64,000 nucleotides of DNA from Brienomyrus brachyistius (lineage: Eukaryota; Chordata; Actinopteri; Osteoglossiformes; Mormyridae), in contig NC_064554.1 in assembly GCF_023856365.1 (NCBI RefSeq), forward strand, positions 10,097,001 through 10,161,000, written 5' to 3'. Shown here one piece after another: positions 1 to 11,635 of the stretch. Below the pieces are notes generated by a model, which worked only from the letters and a program-made list of their open reading frames with translations, ran no database searches and had not been told where the DNA came from. The position numbers were made by a program, and so were the translations under genes. Every line of letters starts with the position of its first letter. The stretch's first letter is position 1.

Positions 1-200
1 TCCTTCTACAGTCCAAAGTTTGTGCAGGTGGTTAGCTGGTGAATGTACAGTAAGTTGGCCCCGTAAGTTTGTGTATCCTGTGGTGTGTTGGTGACTGCCC
101 AGGGTTTCTTCCTGCCTGTACCCATTGTTCCCAGGATAGGCAGCAGTCCCCTCCGTGACCCCGATTGGGATTAAGTGGTTATGGAGATGGATGGATGGAC
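1..200 (+). mobile_element. Diverged SINE, 3' half only
   Basis: The stretch carries the SINE-family landmarks in order: a 'cagtccaaag' block, a 'gttccc aggataggc' block, 'ccgtgaccc', a degraded 'ggataagcgg' and a terminal ATGGATGGATGG tail at about 186-200. The tRNA-like head lies outside the window or is lost. It is much more diverged than the copies at 7.9 and 40.3 kb, so it is an older subfamily. Confidence 0.7.
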
Positions 201-1560
201 AATATATTTGTACTGGAACAGCTTTACGATTTTAATGTTCAAAGATCAGGAAACAACATTGATGGGGTTTTGTACTTTCGTTTCATGTTTAATTCTATCC
301 TAGAAAGTCAGTCATGCTGCACTGTGTGTTTCATTTGGAGGTTAGATTTAAGGAAACGTATGTTACTATGTAAAATCAACAGCTACCAAAGTTTTCTTTG
401 CACCTAACCCTTTGTATAATGTATTATGTGTTTAGATGCGGGCTGGAAATAACCCAACAGCCCTGGTGCTGTCGAGACAGAGAGAGGAACTCGCTGGAAT
501 AATGAATTAGTGATTATCTAACATTTGTCCTGCCAATAGCAACGTTCGACATTCCGTGATCTTGTATTAAGCACAGAAAAGCACATTACTTCAAGCTTCC
601 AGTAAACAAGGATACACAAATGCATTTTATGTCTCTAAACTGATCACTATTCTCATTTCCAGAACCCGTAACTCTCATCTTCCAACAACACTGGAAAGCA
701 TGTGGTCATGTTGATGTGAATGTTTACTTGTGGAATACAGAAGGCTGACTAAGAAAGCTATTAATTAGTAGACAGCTATGAAATGTGAATGCACAGGACT
801 ATCCTAGCAACCTCTTAATGAATAATAAGACAAAACACATCACACCGACACCGTAAGATAAAGAATGCAATATAGGTTTTGAATGAATCATTATACTCTC
901 TCTGCATTATCATATTCTGCCTTAGTGTCACGCCTGCAAATGAGTATCAGGCGCTTCTGTTTCATCATTTACCAATTAGGTATTCACAAGAATGTTGAAA
1001 ATGTATGGCTGACACTGGTGCAACTAAAAAATCGCAGAAAAGAAATGAGGAAGCAACAAGAAAAGGTGAATTATCAAATTGGGTAAAGACGTTTAATAGC
1101 TAACTTAATATTGTGTTTCGTTTTCAGTGGGACATTTCTGTTAGAATCAGAAGAGTTTGCGTACGCGTGACGTATTTCATTTATGGACAAATGATTCTGT
1201 GTCGGTGTGCAACTGTGAATGAGAGAGTGGGGCCTGCAGAGTTTATCTGGCCAAAGACCAAAGTGTCTCCACCCACACTGGCCACATCTGCCACGGGCTG
1301 AGATTCCAAACCACCAGACAGTCACATTGACCAGAACTCAGCCAGCTGCAGGAATAGCTTTAAATATTGGGCCCAGTGGTGTTACATGATTGACAGCGAT
1401 AGAGAGACATGACAGTGGCAGTGCTTTTACAATAGATCTTATTCACGCATCATTTAAATTTCTGTTTTTTTTTTTTTATTTCCATACTGTAATAAAATTG
1501 ATATAGTACTGAGATTAAACTATGTTTGTTTCTAAGGAAATACTGTAGGTGCCATAGCTA
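201..1560. other. Non-coding interval, no recognisable feature
   Basis: AT-rich sequence with only short open frames (at most 83 codons) and no recognisable domain, RNA or repeat. A T run lies at about 1,465-1,478. I see nothing to annotate. Confidence 0.5.
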
Positions 1561-1564
1561 AAGA

Positions 1565-1815
1565 GGGGTGTAACAGTGGCTGGGCGGTCATCACTATAGC
1601 CTCGCATCACCCAGCTTGAGGATTCACTCCCACCTCTGCTTTCTGTGTGCAGAGATTCCAAGTTCACTCTGTGTTGTGAGGGTTTCATGCCACATTCCCC
1701 TGGCGTGTGCCCTGTAATGGCCTGGCATCCCGTTCAAAGTGCACCTCTGCCTTCTGTTGCTTTGGAAAGGCCCCAGGCACCGGGATAAACAGCTGGCTGA
1801 TGAATAAACATATAG
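1565..1815 (+). mobile_element. Old diverged SINE copy
   Basis: A degraded tRNA-like head ('ctcgcatcacccagcttgag' then 'attcactcc') is followed by the family's body and the tail block 'gtgccctgtaatggcctggc' and 'gggataaacagctgg'. The order matches the younger copies, but many positions differ and the GGATGGA tail is reduced to 'gatgaat'. Confidence 0.55.
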
Positions 1816-2312
1816 ACCTGAATTTAAATTGTTGGCTGTGCACATTCATGGCAGTGTAAACATTTTTTTTTATAGTATCAGGTGCAAACCTTATATATTT
1901 TCTTATGCATTTAGCTTTCCTTACACATTCAGTTACTTACAGTATAGTATAGACTATCTATGGGAAGAGGAAGCTCAGTTTCATGTTTTTAATGGGTAAT
2001 TTGGGTTTTTGATTAATAGCTTTTACATATATTACACATCCTATGGCTAAGTCAAATTACAATCCTAATGTGTATTTTTCAGCTTAGCATTAATGCATTT
2101 CAGGGAGCTATCTCAGTACTATCGGACGGAAAAATACTCCAGTCAGTCCCAAATTCATTAAGAAACAAAATGGTCTGCCTAGGATATGGGAATTTGACCT
2201 CAAGTATGGGGCTCCACTCTGAAATACGAAGCTTTAAATTATGGTCTGGGTCTTCAGCCTGGTCTGTACTTTCGCGGTAAGAGTCCCACCACAGATGAGA
2301 AGTGACTAGATT

Positions 2313-2990
2313 TCGGTGTGGAGCTTCGGACAGGAGTGTGGAGATTTAGTTTGTTGTACAGAGCTTCGGACAGGAGTGTGGAGATTTAGTTTGTTGTACG
2401 GAGCTTCGGACAGTAGTATGGAGATTTTGTTTGTTATGTGGCGCTTCGGACAGGAGTGTGGAGATTTAGTTTGTTGTACAGAGCTTCGGACAGGAGTATG
2501 GAGATTTAGTTTGTTATGTGGAGCTTCGGACAACAGTATGGAGATTTAGTTTGTTCTATGGCGCTTCGGACAGGAGTGTGGAGATTTAGTTTGTTGTACA
2601 GAGCTTCGGACAGGAGTATGGAGATTTAGTTTGTTGTACAGAGCTTCGGACAGGAGTATGGAGATTTAGTTTGTTATGTGGAGCTTCAGACAACAGTATG
2701 GAGATTTAGTTTGTTCTATGGCGCTTCGGACAGGAGTGTGGAAATTTAGCTTGTGTGGAGCTTCGAAGAGAAGTATGGAGATTTAGTTTTTTGTGTGGAG
2801 CTTCGGACAAGAGTGTGGAGATTTAGATTGGAGTATGGAACTTTGGACAGGAGTGCGGACCTTAAGATTACAGTATGGAGCTTCGGACAGGAATATGGAG
2901 ATTTAGTTAGTTGTGTGGAGCATCGAAGAGGAGTGTGGAGATTTACTATAGATTGGAGTATGGAGCCTCATTCCTGAGTATGGAAACCAG
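2313..2990. repeat. 40-bp minisatellite, ~16 units
   Basis: A unit built on 'gagcttcggacaggagtgtg' plus 'gagatttagtttgttgtaca' recurs every 40 bp, very regularly from about 2,313 to 2,720. It then degrades to units of variable length up to about 2,990. Since 40 is not a multiple of three, the same repeat is read in all three frames and gives spurious peptides with a 40-residue period on both strands. Variants (ttgtaca, ttgtacg, ttatgtg, ttctatg) alternate, which suggests block duplication of several units. Confidence 0.95.
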
Positions 2991-3580
2991 CCTGAATTTA
3001 GTTCTTGTTTAGAATAATGTACTGTCGAGACTTTTTGTGGGGAAAAGATACAGCCATTGAACAGGTTTTCCACTCTACCCCAGGTATTTCAAACACCAAA
3101 TGCTGCACAGAACTGCCATTTCCTTATAAACAGAGCTGGTGACATAATAATGTTATAAGGAAAGTAAAAATAGTGCTTTATAACTTCTAAACAACAAAAG
3201 AAGCAGTATGTATTTGAAACAAGTCTGACAGATCGAACCCTATTTGCTACAAAGAAACAAGAAAATTCTTAATTTTTCCTGCCTGGGCACTCAAAGGAAC
3301 CCAGTCAAGCCAGAGAAAAGAGCCACACTGTCCACATTAACGTCTTTCACCGCAGTCATGTTAAAAATAAAATCCTTCATTGCTATATTACTTTATTGGC
3401 TTTATTCCTGCAGCTTTTATACAAATTGAAATAGGATTTCATTCAGACTGCACACATATTTATTATCCAGGATAATGTAAAGAAATAGAAGATACACTTT
3501 TTACCTTTTTGCCCAAAAAAGATTATTAATGTAGCTGATCAAAAAAAACCAAATAGTGGTACATTGGCCATTACTCCTGC
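2991..3580. other. Non-coding interval
   Basis: AT-rich unique sequence. Open frames are short and show no domain. Nothing else is recognised. Confidence 0.5.
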
Positions 3581-3584
3581 TTCA

Positions 3585-4030
3585 CACCTCCGGTGTTGGG
3601 GGCTTGATTTCTACTCTTCCCTGCTATTTGAGTTTTTTGTGTGTGTGTTCGTGGGGGGGTGGGGGGATTTCCATTCTTTACTTTTGGGAACATTTTTTTA
3701 GGTCCCCACCTGGATAACCTCAATTTTTAAAAAATCTGTGAATGCAATCAAAAAAGTTAAAATGCCAGGTTAGGACTGGGTAGGAGTTAAGGGTGTTATG
3801 ACTGGGATTAGGGTTTCTCCCATAGAAATGAATGGCTGGTCCCCCATTTAGATACGTATGCGTGTGTGTATGTGGATGAATTTATCTGAACTTTAATGTA
3901 GTGTGTAAGCATGCATGGGAGTGTGTCCTGTGACTGGCATCCCATTCAGGGTGTCCCCTATCTTACTGTGACTGACATCCCGCACAGGGTGTCCCCTGCC
4001 TTTTGTCATTTTACTCTCCACCCCCAACCT
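3585..4030 (+). mobile_element. Old SINE, head and tail split by another repeat
   Basis: A head-like segment at about 3,585-3,630 ('cacacctccggtgttggggg' then 'cttgatttc', the usual B-box position) is separated from a tail-like segment at about 3,896-3,980 ('gtgtcctgtgactggcatcc' then 'cattcagggtgtcccc'). The tail block is partly duplicated ('gactggcatccc' and 'gactgacatccc'). The intervening 200 bases belong to a different repeat, so this reads as one old SINE split by an insertion. Confidence 0.5.
3690..3885 (+). repeat. Interspersed fish repeat ('tttctcccatagaaatgaat' type)
   Basis: The segment contains 'ggtccccacctggataacct', 'tttctcccatagaaatgaat' and 'ggtcccccatttagatac', then a short GT run. 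This combination is a common unnamed repeat in fish introns, recognised from memory rather than by search. It carries no coding potential. Confidence 0.45.
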
Positions 4031-5280
4031 CCACAATTTTATACTGCATAATTTGTACGAGGAGGAATGAATAATAATGGTGACTATAAAAGAAGTATCA
4101 CTACATATTTTACCTGCATTGTAAAAGGATAGGGCAGGTAATACAAGGCTTATCAGTTGTGTATACTCATTTACATTCATTTATTTCATAGAGAACGCAT
4201 TTGGATCAGAGGCATCAAGTAAATGACTTATAGAAAACTACAAAAAAGCAAGGCCTGGGTTCTTGATCTCTGAATTGCTTCTCACACATTATGTCCACTG
4301 CATGAAGAAGACAACTGTCAGGGATTGAAGGCTGTGCAACTATTCCCCTGGAGGAATGGGATGAGGCATGGATTCCGTTCTATGTCAGTAGCTGCAGGCT
4401 TAATTTTGACTCTGAATCATAAATAAAGGAGACCAGCAGACTAATATTAGGGACACTACTGTGTGTAATCTGTTGACACTGCATTAATAGCGTCAGTGGG
4501 GATCCAATTTGCATAATAAAAGGGGCGCATATTAAATTTCACTCCTGAAACTTTTCATTTTAAGCACCCTATCTTTAAAAGTTTACAATAAGATTTCTTA
4601 ACAATGCAACAGTATGGTGCACTTAATTACAATTCATTGTCATCACTGAAACTGTCCACGTTTGGGCATTTGCAAAAGTACTCCACAAATTGCATGGGCA
4701 GTGGCAACAAGAAAACCATTACTGCAATCAATCATCCAGTGCTAACTGCACATGAGTCAAACTGACCTGATGTGGAGTGTGAAAGATATTGTACAAGATT
4801 TAAAATGTGGAAAAACGAGAAGATCTCACATGTAATAATAATAAAAAAACTATTAAAACAGTCTGAAAGTTCCACAGATCACAGGTGATGACTCAGTCAC
4901 CTTGAAGAATCACATTAGGGAGATTCAAGATCAAATGGAAAGGCTTAACTCTGGAAAAAAAAAATAATGGAATTAAACGAAATAATTAAACGGAATTCAT
5001 TTAAATCCTTGAGTAAATCAAGCTTTTAATTTGGGGCACAGATTTACGAAGATGGTGCCCCAAAGCATGCAAATGCAGACACCCAAGTGACTTCGATATA
5101 TGAAAGCCAATCTTCCTGGGAGCCTCCAAAAATTTTTTAAATGCAACCTAAATCTAGCTGCCCAACTGCAAGTCTGTCATAAAATACGGATGTTCACCAC
5201 CAGTCACAAAATATATTAGGTCATATAAAATCAGTGTCCTAATTCAGTTTTAAACAGTAACATATTATACTATTATATTA
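4031..5280. other. Non-coding interval
   Basis: AT-rich sequence with scattered poly-A tracts (about 4,957) and no open frame of note. No domain, RNA or repeat is recognised. Confidence 0.5.
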
Positions 5281-5284
5281 CTAA

Positions 5285-5860
5285 GCAGACTCTGTAAATG
5301 AAAATGATTAAATTTTGAGACAGATCGTCCCAAAATGTAAGCAGTGCTGCATAATGCTAGCCAAAAATTACAGTTTTGTCACTTTGTCCCGTTAAAACAA
5401 TAACTCAAAAAGTTTTTGACGGGATGTTTTGAAACTTTGCAGATCCACAGTATGGGTGCCAAAGCAAATTAAATTAAATTCTCAGATGGATCATTCCAAA
5501 ATTGAAGTGATGCTGCTTAGTGGCAGGAAAGGGAAGGGTGAAAACAGACAACAGTTGACCTTGTGAATGTAATAAGGCAAAAAGTATTTAATGGATTTTA
5601 TTACTGTTTCAGAAAACAATATATGGATGAATGTCTACACTAGGTTTCATTTTCAGACAAATTGGCCCAAAAATGAAATATCAGAGCTGTAAGGCAGCAA
5701 AGGAAGTAAACGGCGGCCATAGAAGCCGGTCTTATGAACACTTAAAGTATTTCACAGATCTTTTTCAAACTTTGCAGACACTTTGAAGATGTGAAAATCT
5801 GGACCAGTTCATATTTAAAGATAAATCTCACTAAAATTGAAGGAAGGACGTGATGATTAG
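5285..5860. repeat. Very diverged tandem-like repeat, period ~170-190 bp
   Basis: The phrases 'cagatcgtcccaaaatg..gtgctgc', 'cagatggatcattccaaaattgaag..gctgc' and 'cagacaaattggcccaaaaatgaa..gctg' recur at about 5,321, 5,485 and 5,655. Companion phrases 'gaaactttgcagatccacag' and 'caaactttgcagacactttg' lie at about 5,431 and 5,768. Order is kept but identity is low, which points to an old tandem duplication or a repeat family with internal repetition. Confidence 0.4.
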
Positions 5861-6590
5861 AGGTTAATCCTTATGAACATGATCAATCTATTTGTCAACC
5901 ATCTATTTGGCGACATATTTCACCGTTACAATATTTCATTCCGTTGCTATGCTGATGATACTCAGATTTACCTACCCCTGAAATCCTGTGAACTGATTTA
6001 TCTGTTTGAAAGATGTAAAAGTCTGGATGGTTCAAAATTTTCTTTTATCATTGGATTTGGAGAACCACATTACACTGGCCCTGTTTCTCAGAGGCTGGGT
6101 CACTCTAACCTACTGTATGTGAAACATCTCGTCACGAATCTCGGTGTCATTTTTGACAGCGATGTTAAACTTGATCACATAAATTCTTCTATCATCTCAG
6201 AAATATATTTTCAAGTTAAATCATTTTGATCTCTTCTAGATTCTGAAAAAGTCATCCATGCCCTGATGTTAGATTATTTTAAATCTCTTTACATAATAAT
6301 CATTAATAATCATTTGCTCCAGGCATACATTACTCCCAGGCAGCTGAGATCATCTGATAAACTCTTACTATTTGTTCCCGGCTAAAGCTCATGCGTGTTC
6401 ACGCCTTTTCAGTATACGCACCTAATCTTTGGAACAACCTCCCGTTTAACATCAGCTCTTCCCCTTCGATTACTGGTTTTAAATCTGGACTGAGAAGTGA
6501 GGTAGCTGGCCAGTGAAATTTATGGTGGAAGAATTTATTCATGTCACTTTCTGGAGACATGAGAAGAGTGTGTAAGGATGGCATGTAATA
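5861..6590 (+). mobile_element. Non-LTR retrotransposon 3' end (L2/Maui-like), dead
   Basis: An open frame at 5,873-6,229 begins in the reverse transcriptase palm and carries CYADDTQIYL, the catalytic YADD box, followed downstream by LGVIFDSDVKLD, a typical post-RT block. After stops and frameshifts the C-terminal block continues at about 6,320-6,500, with residues reading LRSSDKLLLFVP and NLWNNLPFNI. The family normally encodes endonuclease plus RT to copy its RNA. Here everything upstream of the palm is absent (5' truncation) and the frame is broken, so it is inactive. Confidence 0.85.
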
Positions 6591-6599
6591 ATGTTTTCC

Positions 6600-7865
6600 T
6601 TGAGCGAAAGACAGCAGCCCTTACAGCAGCCAGCCTACAGCCAGTGATCCACACTGTAAGTTCCAGGCCCCCTCTATAGATCTGCCCAAGGAGGCTAATT
6701 CCAATGCAGAATGGGAGTGACTGGTGTGATCATTCGCCCCCCCAATCACGGCTCATGGTGGGCGGGGCCCAGCAGCAGCATGGCCAGGTATTCAAAGCAC
6801 GAGTCCTGAGGTTGGACAGCTCGCTGCTGCATCGAACATACGCCCACCTGTCTCCTGGGCATGGGGGGTCCCAGAACTGCCACTGTGACGATAACCAGAA
6901 TGACATTATTTATCAGAGCAGTGAGATTTGTCACTGAAATATGATCACTTACACTATACAATGATGTCACACGATACTGCCTGCGTAGCCCTCACAACAT
7001 TAAAAATCTGTGCCACATTTTAATGAACGTGACTTACTTTTGCTCATTCTGTCAAAAGCATTGAATATTCTCAAGTTCTGAAGTTCAAGCACGATCCCTC
7101 AGGAGACAGGATGATAGAGAATGGAAAGACACTGATAACTTTCCGATGCCTCAATTCAGAATTGACCCACTTTTTCGTTTTATCCAGCCAGCCATATGGA
7201 AACGATTATTGAATCAGATCACCTGAAAGCAGTCTGCACATGATCCTCAGTCATCTAGAAAAGTAAAGTATGGGACTGACATAATGCACTATCACCTCAG
7301 AAAGGGCCAGAGGTCCCATTACATTCATTTCAGATTGATTCCAGTTAGCAGGCAGCTTAATGTGAGGCTGGTAGCACATTACAAGCATAAAGCAGTCAAG
7401 CAGCCAACTAGACATAAATGCTGCTAGATTGAGCTTCCAATGAGTGACTCCTAAACAGAGCAAATTATCAGTGCGGCAAGGGCCATGCAATAACAAGACA
7501 CCTGCAAAAATAACAGCATTAAGAATATGCAAGAGACCAGCTAAGGGGTAACAGATGAAGACAGAACAGATCAGTGGTGTAACATTATTTGTGGGATTTG
7601 CTGCGATTTAGGGCAGTTGATACTGGGTGATCAAATTCCCTTCTGAGAGTTTGTGTGTCTGTCACTTTGCAACTGAATGCTCCCAGACGTTTCCGGTTCA
7701 CAGTTATCTCACTTGCAGATGATCAGGACAGCCGCAGTAGAGCAAAAACCTGATGGACTGACTTCTTATGGTAATGCCAGGTTGAATTTCACTAACCTCT
7801 TTTGTGCAACCATTCATTCCAACTGCCAGGGGTTTCAGCTGGAAATCGAATGGCTCTGTGGCACT
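6600..7865. other. Unique non-coding interval with possible conserved elements
   Basis: No repeat family is recognised. The 6,720-6,930 part is relatively GC-rich. The 7,250-7,540 part is a balanced, low-repeat sequence of the kind seen in conserved non-coding elements, but conservation cannot be judged from one genome. Open frames here (at most 93 codons) lack domains. Confidence 0.35.
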
Positions 7866-7872
7866 GGTCTCT

Positions 7873-8221
7873 TCCATCCATCCATCCATTTTCCAAACCG
7901 CTTATCCTACTGGGTCGCGGGGGGTTCGGAGCCTATCCCGGAAGCAACGGGCATGAGGCAGGGAATAACCCAGGATGGGGGGCCAGCCCATCGCAGGGCA
8001 CACTCACACACCATTCACTCACACATGCATACTTATGGGCAATATAGCAACTCCAATTAGCCTCAGCATGTTTTTGGACTGTGGGGGGAAACCGGAGTAC
8101 CCGGAGGAAACCCCACGACGACATGGGGAGAACATGCAAACTCCACACACGTGGCCCAGGCGGAGACTCGAACCCGGGTCCCAGAGGTGTGAGGCAACAG
8201 TGCTAACCACTGCACCACCCT
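7873..8221 (-). mobile_element. Near-complete tRNA-derived SINE
   Basis: On the minus strand the element starts near 8,221 with a tRNA-like head: A box 'tggtgcagtgg', B box 'gggttcgagtc'. It continues through a conserved body ('gtttgcatgttctccccatg', 'gtttcctccgggtactccgg') and a LINE-like 3' domain ending in 'ggataagcggtttgg' and GGATGGATGGA. RNA polymerase III would transcribe it and a partner LINE would mobilise it. It is close to the copy at 40.3 kb and so fairly young. I found no convincing target-site duplication here. Confidence 0.9.
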
Positions 8222-9429
8222 TAGTTATACACTCCTGTCTAAATCTGACATTTTTTTAATTAAGAGGATGTAAACATACTTTTGGCCATATAATATATAT
8301 ATATATGTCTGTGTCTCTATGAAGTTAAATGAAGAGCCATAAAACAAACATTTTTGTATACATTCTTGATTAGTGTGCACAAACAAAAAATGTCAAGAAA
8401 ATATCTAATTATGTATTACATGTTTATTGTCATATTCACAGAGAGACACACTCTGAGTGTGTTTAAATTTACCCAAAATATCTTCTTCAGAAGAATTAAG
8501 GTTTCTGAAAGACAATGTCTTTCAAGTGCCCACCATTCGATTTTGTGAATGTTATTGGTTTGTTGCTTGTTAACTCTAAGAAAGTAGACATTGTGGCTTA
8601 ATTCTGCATGAAACAAAATCTGTACTTTGGTAATAATAGAGACATACTTCATGGGTAAGTCAAACCTCTATGTCTTAATGACTATTGTTAAGTTGAATGA
8701 ATTTTTAAATTTAGAGGTAAAATAATTGGTTGGAGCACATTCACATTTTATTGTCTTGAAAAGGTGGTGTTTTCAGGTTTCGAGACATTTCCCATATGAT
8801 ACTAATTCAATTAAAATAAACCCAATTCAATTAATACTTCTGTTTGTAAAGCTATGGGGAAATTAGATTTGACTCCATGCCATACACTTTTAATGACAAA
8901 AATAAAATTAACCAGATTAGATTTTGCATGTCAAGAACATGCATTCACTTTGAAGAAAAACAGAAGTGAAAATTGCTGGGAATCAAATAATAGTTACTAA
9001 TTAACTTGAGGGGGAAAGTGTATAATGTTTATGCATCACTGGGCTTCTGAGAGGGGGATCCATGGGAATGAGGGAGGCATTTAATAAATTGTTTGTTGCA
9101 GATGTGAAACACGCATGGAAACTGAAATCCTTTTGGCACCCCAGCTCTGACATTAACGTCCGGCTTTCAAACTCATCTGTCAGGGGCAGGGGGTGTTATC
9201 AGCCAAGGGAGAGGAGACGGTGGTCCTGGTGGAGCAATGCCACTCTTGAAGCTTCCAGAAGGATCTCTGGCCTCTCTCTATTCCAAGACGCCCTGCTGGC
9301 AGAAGCTTGGGGTCCATGAAGACCGGTACCTCACATCACCAGAAATGTTGCTTCTCCATGGCATTTAAGCACATTTACATGGTTCAGACCTCCATGGGAT
9401 GTGGGCACAAATTCAACCAGCGTCTTACA
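8222..9429. other. Non-coding interval
   Basis: AT-rich unique sequence with a short TA run at about 8,290-8,306. A GC-richer patch at 9,060-9,320 has an 85-codon open frame without recognisable domains. Nothing else is seen. Confidence 0.4.
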
Positions 9430-9660
9430 TATTTATAATGCAGTAAAAAGTATCCTTACTGCTTATGCCAAGCATTAAAACGCATTATAAAGGTATTTAT
9501 AGTGCGTTATAGATAAGAGTTTCATAGAACATTCATAATGCATAAGCGACATGGCTATAATGTGTTATGCATTTTGTAGTCATGTTTATAGTGGTTTATC
9601 AATGAATTATTAGTTGTTATGAATGTGTTTATAAATTGTGAAAATCAAGGCCTTAAGTGT
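9430..9660. repeat. AT-rich interspersed repeat ('ataatgc/gcattataa' type)
   Basis: The sequence is built from repeated 'gcattata', 'ttataatgc' and 'tgcataa' words and ends in 'aagtgttac'. This composition matches a dispersed non-coding repeat common in fish, recognised from memory. Its right end is where the solo LTR at 9,665 inserted. Confidence 0.45.
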
Positions 9661-9664
9661 TACT

Positions 9665-9951
9665 TGTGACGCGATACGTCGGCGGTAGAGGCGCACGGGT
9701 AAGGTGATGAGCGGAGAGGCAAGCAAGCAGGCAGACTTAGGGCAAACGGGGATTTATTAGGACCACAAGGACTTGGGAGACATCACACGCTGACGGACAT
9801 CAATGACAGACAAGGCAAACAGGTAAGACCAGGACTTAAATAAGACAGGACCAAGCAAAGTAAATGGACAAAGCTGGAGACGATCAGGGAAGCACACGTG
9901 GGTAATCAGGGGGCGTGGCACACACGAGGAGCGGACAGAGCGGGCGTCACA
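9665..9951 (-). mobile_element. Solo LTR (Gypsy-like family A), 287 bp, TSD TTACT
   Basis: The element begins TGTGACG and ends CGTCACA, a perfect inverted terminal repeat with TG..CA ends. It is flanked by TTACT at 9,660-9,664 and 9,952-9,956, a perfect 5-bp target-site duplication. Read on the minus strand it has a TATA-like TATTTAAG (complement of 9,835-9,842) followed by AATAAA (complement of 9,753-9,758), the promoter and polyadenylation order of an LTR. No internal retrotransposon sequence adjoins it, so it is a solo LTR left by LTR-LTR recombination. It shares 'aatcagggggcgtggcacac' with the LTRs at 35.8 and 47.3 kb. Confidence 0.93.
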
Positions 9952-9956
9952 TTACT

Positions 9957-10816
9957 GGTAGATTTTTCTGGGATACAAACATAGGGTTAGGATGGATGAC
10001 GGGGGTGGCAGCAGATGACTGGAATGAAACCAAGGAGTGACACTAAAAACCTGGGATATGATTTTGGACAGTGGTGTCACACAAATAAGGACAAAAACAG
10101 CGGCATACAATGGTGGTAAGCAATGCAGGGATATGTGTGCTGGGAACATAGGAAGATGGCGCAGCACAAGGGAATCGAACATCGATGACGCCAAAGGAAA
10201 GAAAATAACAAACATTCATTACTCTGATTGGTTAACATTCTACCTAAAACCAAAAACAGAAAGAAACCCTAACTGCCGGCACCTTCTGATTGGACCTGTA
10301 CGTTCACTGGAAAAATTACATTGTTATCATGAAATTCTGATTCCTTCAGGTTTAAGAAATATGTCACATTGAATTTTTAAATTTGCCCAGCTATAGGATT
10401 TTAATGCAGAACAGTGAGGAATAAAACTCCTCTATATAATAAATCCGACACAACCACTCCTACTTATCAATAAAGTCATTTTTATTACAGAAGAAAAATG
10501 ACTAAGAAAGGTTTGTCATTTAATGCATGCTATAAGGTCATTCCAGTTTTTGTCGCTAGAAAGTGCTTAATCTATTATCCTGATCTTTTGATAACTACCA
10601 CAGAAAGTGTCTCCCTGTCATTCCCAGCAAACAGGCAACTTTTTAATCCTTATGCTCTTTGTATTGTGTGTGATCATTGTGAAATGTCCATTATGTACCG
10701 TGGATGTAGACCAAGAGAATGGAATTTTGAGCATGACTCTTTTTAATTAATTGTGTGTTTTAGTACATGAAAAGTACATTAAAGCACAGTCAATGTTGGG
10801 TTCTTTTTTCAATTTT
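9957..10816. other. Non-coding interval
   Basis: Unique, moderately AT-rich sequence. Open frames up to 111 codons on either strand have no domains. No repeat is recognised. Confidence 0.45.
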
Positions 10817-10830
10817 ATGAGACCAGTCTC

Positions 10831-10957
10831 TGCCCTGTGATGGGCTGGCTGCCCATCCTGGGTTGTTCCCTGCCTCGTGCCCATTGCTTCCGGGATAGGC
10901 TCCGAACCCCCCGCGACCCAGTAGGATAAGCGGTTTGGAAAATGGATGGATGAATGG
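10831..10957 (+). mobile_element. 5'-truncated SINE 3' domain with 14-bp TSD
   Basis: Only the 3' domain of the SINE is present, from 'tgccctgtgatgggctggc' to GGATGGATGAATGG. It is flanked by perfect copies of 'atgagaccagtctc' at 10,817-10,830 and 10,958-10,971. The clean duplication shows that it was inserted in this short form by target-primed reverse transcription, not eroded afterwards. The sequence is close to the intact copies, so the event is recent relative to the diverged SINEs. Confidence 0.93.
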
Positions 10958-10971
10958 ATGAGACCAGTCTC

Positions 10972-11630
10972 ATGTTTTAATAAGTCATCAGCGAGAATTG
11001 GGTGATGTACATCAGGAACAGAGGCAATGAATGGGTCCTGTTACTCTAATTTAGCTATATGTATGTTATAATAATAATTATTATTATTGTTGTTGTTCTT
11101 ATTTTTTTAATATATTAACTATTTTTGGTATTAGTAGCATATTACAGTGTTTTTCCACTAGTTCAATTTTTACTAGTTACAGAATATTGATGTTATTTTC
11201 TAAAACTCTAGTCACAAAACATACAATGGATGACCGAAATGTACATTTTCCAGAACTCTTAATGCATTTTTCATTTGCGTGGACAACAAAGATTAAAACA
11301 AAGATCACTTGTTTGTTGAACTTAAATCACCAGTTCAAATTAACACAGCTGAACGTCGAGGTATTTCCATTTCAAAGTAAAATTCATACATTGCATATGT
11401 GATGACTGTCTGCTCATTTTATTACAGTGATTTAACTAGTAAAGGATACATCTACTCTAAATGATAAGTACCTGTTGCATTCCACTTAAAGCACAGTGAG
11501 AAGAGTGAGGAACAATATCCTAGGTTAACATCAGAAGTATCACCAATTGACAATAATTTGTTACTGATGATCACTTTCACCTTGTGGTATGAGTATAAAT
11601 AAGTGGAATCCACAGTGACAGTGAAGTACT
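10972..11630. other. Non-coding interval with short ATT/GTT repeats
   Basis: AT-rich sequence with a (TAA/ATT/GTT) simple repeat at about 11,070-11,098 and a T run after it. It could include the 5' flank of the IS630-like element that follows. No terminal inverted repeat was identified. Confidence 0.4.
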
Positions 11631-11635
11631 AGAAC

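Noticed and set aside
7873..8221. Target-site duplication for this SINE
   Set aside because: The flanks 'gcactggtctc' and 'ttagttatac' do not match at any reasonable offset.
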